Assembly: GCA_019931185.1 (NCBI GenBank)
Contig: JAINDK010000023.1
Span: 1-64,000 of the forward strand
Direction of reading: 5' to 3'
Length of the DNA: 64,000 nt
Source: Bryobacter sp. CoA8 C33
GTDB taxonomy: Bacteria; Acidobacteriota; Terriglobia; Bryobacterales; Bryobacteraceae
The translations under genes and the position numbers were made by a program. The notes under the pieces were generated by a model that did no database searches, was not told the DNA's origin, and saw only the letters and a list, made by a program, of their open reading frames with translations. This document shows positions 60,465 to 64,000 of the stretch, piece by piece; within the stretch, counting starts at the first letter, position 1; each line of letters begins with the position of its first letter.

Positions 60465-60476
60465 CAATATATATTG
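60465..60476. promoter_or_regulatory. AT-rich palindrome between two divergent genes
   Basis: CAATATATATTG is a perfect 12-bp palindrome in the 24 bases between two divergent start codons (60458 and 60483). Reading either strand gives a TATATT-like -10 element. Transcripts would be almost leaderless in both directions. Confidence 0.5.
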
Positions 60477-60482
60477 GGATAA

Positions 60483-61166
60483 ATGATAAGACTGACATGG
60501 ATGATGATGGCCGCCGCGGTGGTTTTGAGCGGCGAAGCGCTGAAAGTGAAGCAGGCGGCGCGCGATGTGGCGCCGAGCGCAGACCCGAAGTCGGCATTCT
60601 GGCGCGATGTGACGCCGGTTTTCGCGACGGCGGACAATCTGGGAAAAGAATTGCCAGACAACCGCACGGAGATCCGTGTGCGCTGGACGGAGCGCAACTT
60701 TTACGTGTTGATGGTGTGCCCGTACAAGGAAATGTACGTACTGCCGAACCCGAAGGTGAAGGAAGAAACGAACAAGTTGTGGGAGCGGGATGTAGCCGAA
60801 GTATTTCTGGGGGCGGACTTTGAAAAGATCCACCAATACAAGGAGTATCAGTTGAGCCCGCAGGGCGAATGGGTGGACCTGGATATTGACAACAAGCAGC
60901 CGCTGCCCGAGGGGGGATGGAAATGGAATAGCGGCATGGTGACGAAGGCGCGTGTTGATTCCGCGGCCAAGGTCTGGTACGGAGAATTTCGGATTCCGTT
61001 GGCCGGGGTGACGGCGAAGAAGGTGGAGGCGGGAATGAAGTTGCGGGGGAATTTTTACCGGTTTCAAGGCGGCCCGAATCCGCGGCAAATGGTGGCATGG
61101 CGCCCGACGGGGCGAATCAGCAACCATACGCCGGAGAAGTTCGGCGAATTGGAACTGGTGAAGTAG
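60483..61166 (+). CDS. exported CBM9-like carbohydrate-binding protein
   Basis: 227 residues with a short signal peptide (MIRLTWMMMAAAVVLSGEA); ATG at 60483 is followed by further ATGs at 60498-60504. The mature part has the CBM9-like pattern: DPKSAFWRDVTPVFATADNL, TEIRVRWTERNFYVLMVCPY, ERDVAEVFLGADFEKIHQYK, YQLSPQGEWVDLDIDNKQPL and AKVWYGEFRIPLAGV, then FRFQGGPNPRQM-like ending. Such domains bind sugar chain ends or act in polysaccharide-associated proteins. Its start is 24 bases from the divergent hydrolase, so they may be co-regulated. The phosphomutase gene starts 6 bases after it. Confidence 0.85.
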   Translation: MIRLTWMMMAAAVVLSGEALKVKQAARDVAPSADPKSAFWRDVTPVFATADNLGKELPDNRTEIRVRWTERNFYVLMVCPYKEMYVLPNPKVKEETNKLWERDVAEVFLGADFEKIHQYKEYQLSPQGEWVDLDIDNKQPLPEGGWKWNSGMVTKARVDSAAKVWYGEFRIPLAGVTAKKVEAGMKLRGNFYRFQGGPNPRQMVAWRPTGRISNHTPEKFGELELVK

Positions 61167-61172
61167 GACGGG

Positions 61173-62534
61173 ATGTCGAGTTCGCTGCGCATCAGCACCG
61201 TGGGGGTGAGAGGGGTGGTGGGGCCGGGGTTGAAGGCGCATCATGCGCTGGAGTTCGCAGCGGCGTTCAGCGTCTTTCTAGGCCGGCCGGATCCGGTATT
61301 GATTGCGCGGGATCCGCGAGCCTCAAGTGTAATGCTGCGCGAGGGAATCGTCGCGTCGCTGCTTGCGAGCGGGCGGGATGTGATCGATCTCGGGTTGGTA
61401 TCGACGCCGGTGCTGCAGCATGCGATTCAGCGCTCGAATGCTGCTGGGGGTATTTCGATCGGGGCCTCGCACAACAACGCCGATTGGAATGCACTGAAGT
61501 TTCTCGGGCCGAATGGGACTTATCTGTCGAGCGGCGAGGCTTCGGAGTTGCTCGACATTTACCACTTGAGAAAGTTTGAGTTCCGCGACTGGACGAGCGT
61601 CGGGATGCTGCATTACGATGACGAGGCCCTCGACCGGTATATGGAAGAATTGGAGCAAGTGTTTGATCTGGAGGCGCTGAAGGGCTTGCGGATCGTGGCG
61701 GATTGCTCCTCGGGGTTATCGAGCATGATTCTGAAGCGAGTCAAGCAGCGGCATAATGTCGACATCACCATGATCAACGCCACGCTCGAGCCCAAGGCTT
61801 TTGCGCATACGCCGAACACCAACGCGCGGACGGTGGGGCTGCAGTTGGCGCCGGTGGTGCAGGCGATTGGAGCGGACCTTGGTGTACTTTTTGATATGGA
61901 CAGCGACCGGATCGCGGTGTGCTGCGGAGACGGTGACGTGGTGAGCGAGGAGATGATCCTGCCTTTGCTGGCCGAGTATCAGTTGAAGCGCATGCCTGGA
62001 AGAATGGTGATCACGAACTTGTCGGCGACCTCGGTGGTGGAGCATGTAGCGGGCAAGTATGGAGCATCGGTACTTCGGGTTCCGGTGGGGCGGCAGCATG
62101 CGATGGATGCAATGGCGATGTATCCGGCTGACCGGATCGCGATCGCCGGGGAGGGAACGGGAGCGGTGATGCTGCCGGAGTTCCGGTTTGTCTATGACGG
62201 CATGGCGAGCCTGCTGGCACTGGCGAGCCACATGCATGGGGAACGGGCGTCGCTGAAGAAGCTGCTGGCCGGGATGCCGCGTTTCGATATGAGGAAGGCG
62301 GAAGTCGAGTTGGACGCCAAGCGGATCCCGGAGTTGATGACGGAACTCGAGGAGCGCTATGAGGGGGCGCAGAAGAGTACGCTCGATGGCCTGCGGGTGG
62401 ATTTTGAAACCGGCTGGTTTCATGTGCGCGTATCGAACACGGAGCCGGTGGTACGCGTGATCGCGGAGGTTCGGGAAGGGAACGCGGAGGAACTAATGTC
62501 GAAGCTGCTTGATGTGGTGCGCAGCTATGCGTGA
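61173..62534 (+). CDS. phosphohexomutase (phosphoglucosamine/phosphomannomutase family), copy 1
   Basis: 453 residues. The alpha-D-phosphohexomutase motifs are present: ISTVGVRGVVGPGLKAHHAL, catalytic serine in GGISIGASHNNADWNAL (usual TASHN becomes GASHN), metal loop FDMDSDRIAV with three Asp, sugar loop AGEGTGAVMLPEF, and phosphate loop VRVSNTEPVVRV. It shifts phosphate between C1 and C6 of a hexose or hexosamine. Key residues are complete. It sits 6 bases after the CBM9-like gene and overlaps the second mutase by 8 bases. The substrate cannot be chosen from sequence alone. Confidence 0.93.
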   Translation: MSSSLRISTVGVRGVVGPGLKAHHALEFAAAFSVFLGRPDPVLIARDPRASSVMLREGIVASLLASGRDVIDLGLVSTPVLQHAIQRSNAAGGISIGASHNNADWNALKFLGPNGTYLSSGEASELLDIYHLRKFEFRDWTSVGMLHYDDEALDRYMEELEQVFDLEALKGLRIVADCSSGLSSMILKRVKQRHNVDITMINATLEPKAFAHTPNTNARTVGLQLAPVVQAIGADLGVLFDMDSDRIAVCCGDGDVVSEEMILPLLAEYQLKRMPGRMVITNLSATSVVEHVAGKYGASVLRVPVGRQHAMDAMAMYPADRIAIAGEGTGAVMLPEFRFVYDGMASLLALASHMHGERASLKKLLAGMPRFDMRKAEVELDAKRIPELMTELEERYEGAQKSTLDGLRVDFETGWFHVRVSNTEPVVRVIAEVREGNAEELMSKLLDVVRSYA

Positions 62535-63882
62535 GCACAAGTTGAAAGTGGGTGTGTCGGGGGTGCGCGGCGTGGTGGGCGAGTTCCTGACGCCGCTGCT
62601 GGCGGCGGATTTCGCACAGGCGTTTGGGGCCTATGTGGGGAGGGGGCGGGTGGTGCTCGGGCGGGATACGCGCTTCACGGGGCCGATGATCGAACATGCC
62701 GTGGCGTGCGGGCTGCTGGCAGCCGGCTGTGAGGTGGTGAAAGTAGGGGTGCAAACCACTCCGACGATGCAGATCTATATCGCCGAGACGGGGGCGGTGG
62801 GCGGTATTGCCGTGACGGCTTCGCACAATCCCGCCGAATACAATGCGCTGAAACTGTTTAATGGCGAGGGGCTGTTCTTCAATCACTATGAGCGGACGGA
62901 GCTGCTTGACTTATTCCACCAGGGTGAGTTTCAGGTGGCGACGAACGAGCAGATGCTGGGCATTGTGGTGGACGATGTGACGCCGTGGAAACGGCATATC
63001 GACCGCGTGTTGAAGCACGTGGAGGTGGAGCGGATCCGCAAGCGGCGCTTCCGCGTGGCGCTCGATGGGGTAAATGGGGCGGGATCGCGGATGAGCGTGT
63101 GGTTTCTCGAAGAGGTTTTGGGCTGTGATCTGCATGCGATTCATGTGGATCCAACCAAGACCTTTCCGCGCGAGGCAGAGCCGAAGCCGGAGACGCTGGG
63201 CGAGTTGATGCTGCTGGTGCGGGCGCATGGATGTGACGTCGGCTTTGGCCAGGACCCGGATGGAGACCGGCTGGCGGTGTGCGATGAGCTGGGCGTGATG
63301 ATCGATAACGACGACATGCTGGCGTTGGCGATCGAGGCGGCGCTGGCCAAGCAGGGCGGCGATGTTGTGGTGAATCTGACGACATCGAACGTGGTGGAGG
63401 ATGTCGCGGCCAAGTATGGGCGAAAGCTGTACCGGGCGGCGGTGGGTGAGGCGAATGTAGTGGATCGGATGAAGCGTGTGAATGCCTTGATCGGGGGGGA
63501 AGGTTCGAGCGGAGGCGTGATTTTTTCGGGCACGCATCTGTGCCGGGACAGCTACACGGCGATGGCGCTGTTGCTGGACCGGATGGCGGGCGAGGGGGCG
63601 AAGCTTAGTGAATTGGGCCGGGCTTTGCCGCGCTATCACCGGCGCGGGGGCAAAGTGCAATTCGCTCACGGCAAGCTGGGCGGGCTGATGCTGGCAATGG
63701 AGCGGCAGTATCCGGCGGCTGAGCTGGAGCGCAGCGACGGGCTGAAGTTGAATCTGGAGGATGGCTGGATTCACCTGCGTGCCTCCAACACGGAGCCGAT
63801 CTTGCGCGTTGCCGTGGAGAGCCGAAGCGAGGCGCGGGCCGAAGAAATGTTTCAGCGGGCGATGACACTGCTAAAGGGTTGA
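62527..63882 (+). CDS. phosphohexomutase (phosphoglucosamine/phosphomannomutase family), copy 2
   Basis: 451 residues from ATG at 62527, which lies inside the end of copy 1 (8-base overlap). Motifs: VGVSGVRGVVGEFLTPLLAA, canonical VTASHNPAEYNALKLF, metal loop GFGQDPDGDRLAV, sugar loop GGEGSSGGVIFSG, and phosphate loop RASNTEPILRV. It is more canonical than copy 1 in the catalytic and sugar loops. The two are diverged paralogues (similar layout, different loops), so they probably act on different sugar phosphates or form a pair. One could be GlmM, needed for UDP-GlcNAc, but this is not decided here. Confidence 0.93.
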   Translation: MREHKLKVGVSGVRGVVGEFLTPLLAADFAQAFGAYVGRGRVVLGRDTRFTGPMIEHAVACGLLAAGCEVVKVGVQTTPTMQIYIAETGAVGGIAVTASHNPAEYNALKLFNGEGLFFNHYERTELLDLFHQGEFQVATNEQMLGIVVDDVTPWKRHIDRVLKHVEVERIRKRRFRVALDGVNGAGSRMSVWFLEEVLGCDLHAIHVDPTKTFPREAEPKPETLGELMLLVRAHGCDVGFGQDPDGDRLAVCDELGVMIDNDDMLALAIEAALAKQGGDVVVNLTTSNVVEDVAAKYGRKLYRAAVGEANVVDRMKRVNALIGGEGSSGGVIFSGTHLCRDSYTAMALLLDRMAGEGAKLSELGRALPRYHRRGGKVQFAHGKLGGLMLAMERQYPAAELERSDGLKLNLEDGWIHLRASNTEPILRVAVESRSEARAEEMFQRAMTLLKG

Positions 63883-63931
63883 GGGCATTGGGAGAGCGGT
63901 AGCGCGGAAACTGTGACAAGGTGGAATTGAG

Positions 63932-64000
63932 ATGGCAAGACCTGACGTAATCGATTTGGAAGACTTTCCGCGGCGGCGGCGGACGGGGCAGGAGCAAAGC
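63932..64000 (+). CDS. unidentified gene, N-terminal 23 residues only
   Basis: ATG at 63932 with GGTGGA at 63920-63925 as ribosome binding site. The visible product starts MARPDVIDLEDFPRRRRTGQ, with an acidic then arginine-rich stretch and no leader. The rest lies beyond the window. It begins 49 bases after the second mutase stop and may be in the same operon. No family can be assigned from 23 residues. Confidence 0.55.
   Translation, partial: MARPDVIDLEDFPRRRRTGQEQS

Noticed and set aside
1-64000. CRISPR arrays, tRNA or rRNA genes, insertion sequences, prophage genes
   Set aside because: I looked for regular spaced repeats, cloverleaf-like intergenic stretches and transposase motifs and found none.

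Overview
This window looks like the chromosome of a GC-rich Acidobacteriota, most likely of the Bryobacterales/Solibacter group. That placement is inferred from gene content: two Oar-type TonB-dependent receptors with an N-terminal carboxypeptidase-regulatory domain, two pairs of PSD1-type cytochrome c and DUF1501 proteins, a CRTAC1-type FG-GAP/ASPIC-UnbV protein next to a TPR protein, an NHL-repeat protein ending in a Solibacter-type C-terminal domain, and a transmembrane winged-helix regulator of a kind common in this phylum. I see no rRNA, tRNA, CRISPR array, insertion sequence or prophage.

Layout. From 1 to 40 kb most genes encode exported or catabolic proteins: DUF1501/PSD1 pair, PH-domain membrane protein, conserved exported proteins, first TonB receptor, a regulator-TlpA-DUF2490 run (10.2-13.1 kb), second TonB receptor, TPR plus CRTAC1, a minus-strand run of esterase, ATP-grasp, exported RraA-like protein and CRTAC1 (17.9-22.1 kb), penicillin acylase, a VapBC-like pair whose toxin is broken by a stop codon, two tandem carboxylesterases, and a second DUF1501/PSD1 pair. 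At 32.6-35.6 kb three overlapping genes encode a TIGR00300-type ornithine cyclodeaminase-like protein, QueF and a coiled-coil methyltransferase. They are followed by a two-domain glycosyltransferase and an alpha-barrel protein. From 43 kb housekeeping genes become frequent: dprA, topA with a separately encoded topoisomerase zinc ribbon, a TetR-regulated RND efflux operon, dnaB, and two tandem phosphohexomutases.

The most unusual feature is at 50.1-54.8 kb, where an RND pump and a TolC-type outer-membrane channel form one continuous 1558-residue frame. A signal-peptide-like segment lies between them. The gene sits in an operon with its TetR regulator, which has a perfect operator-like palindrome before its start, and with the lipoprotein adaptor, so a whole tripartite pump is encoded by three genes.

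Three reading frames are broken by single changes: a PIN toxin (TGA), an exported protein upstream of dnaB (TAG), and a tiny PEP-CTERM protein (one base missing). The plus strand is strongly G-rich in much of the first 40 kb whichever strand is coding, so long antisense frames stay open by chance; these are not annotated.
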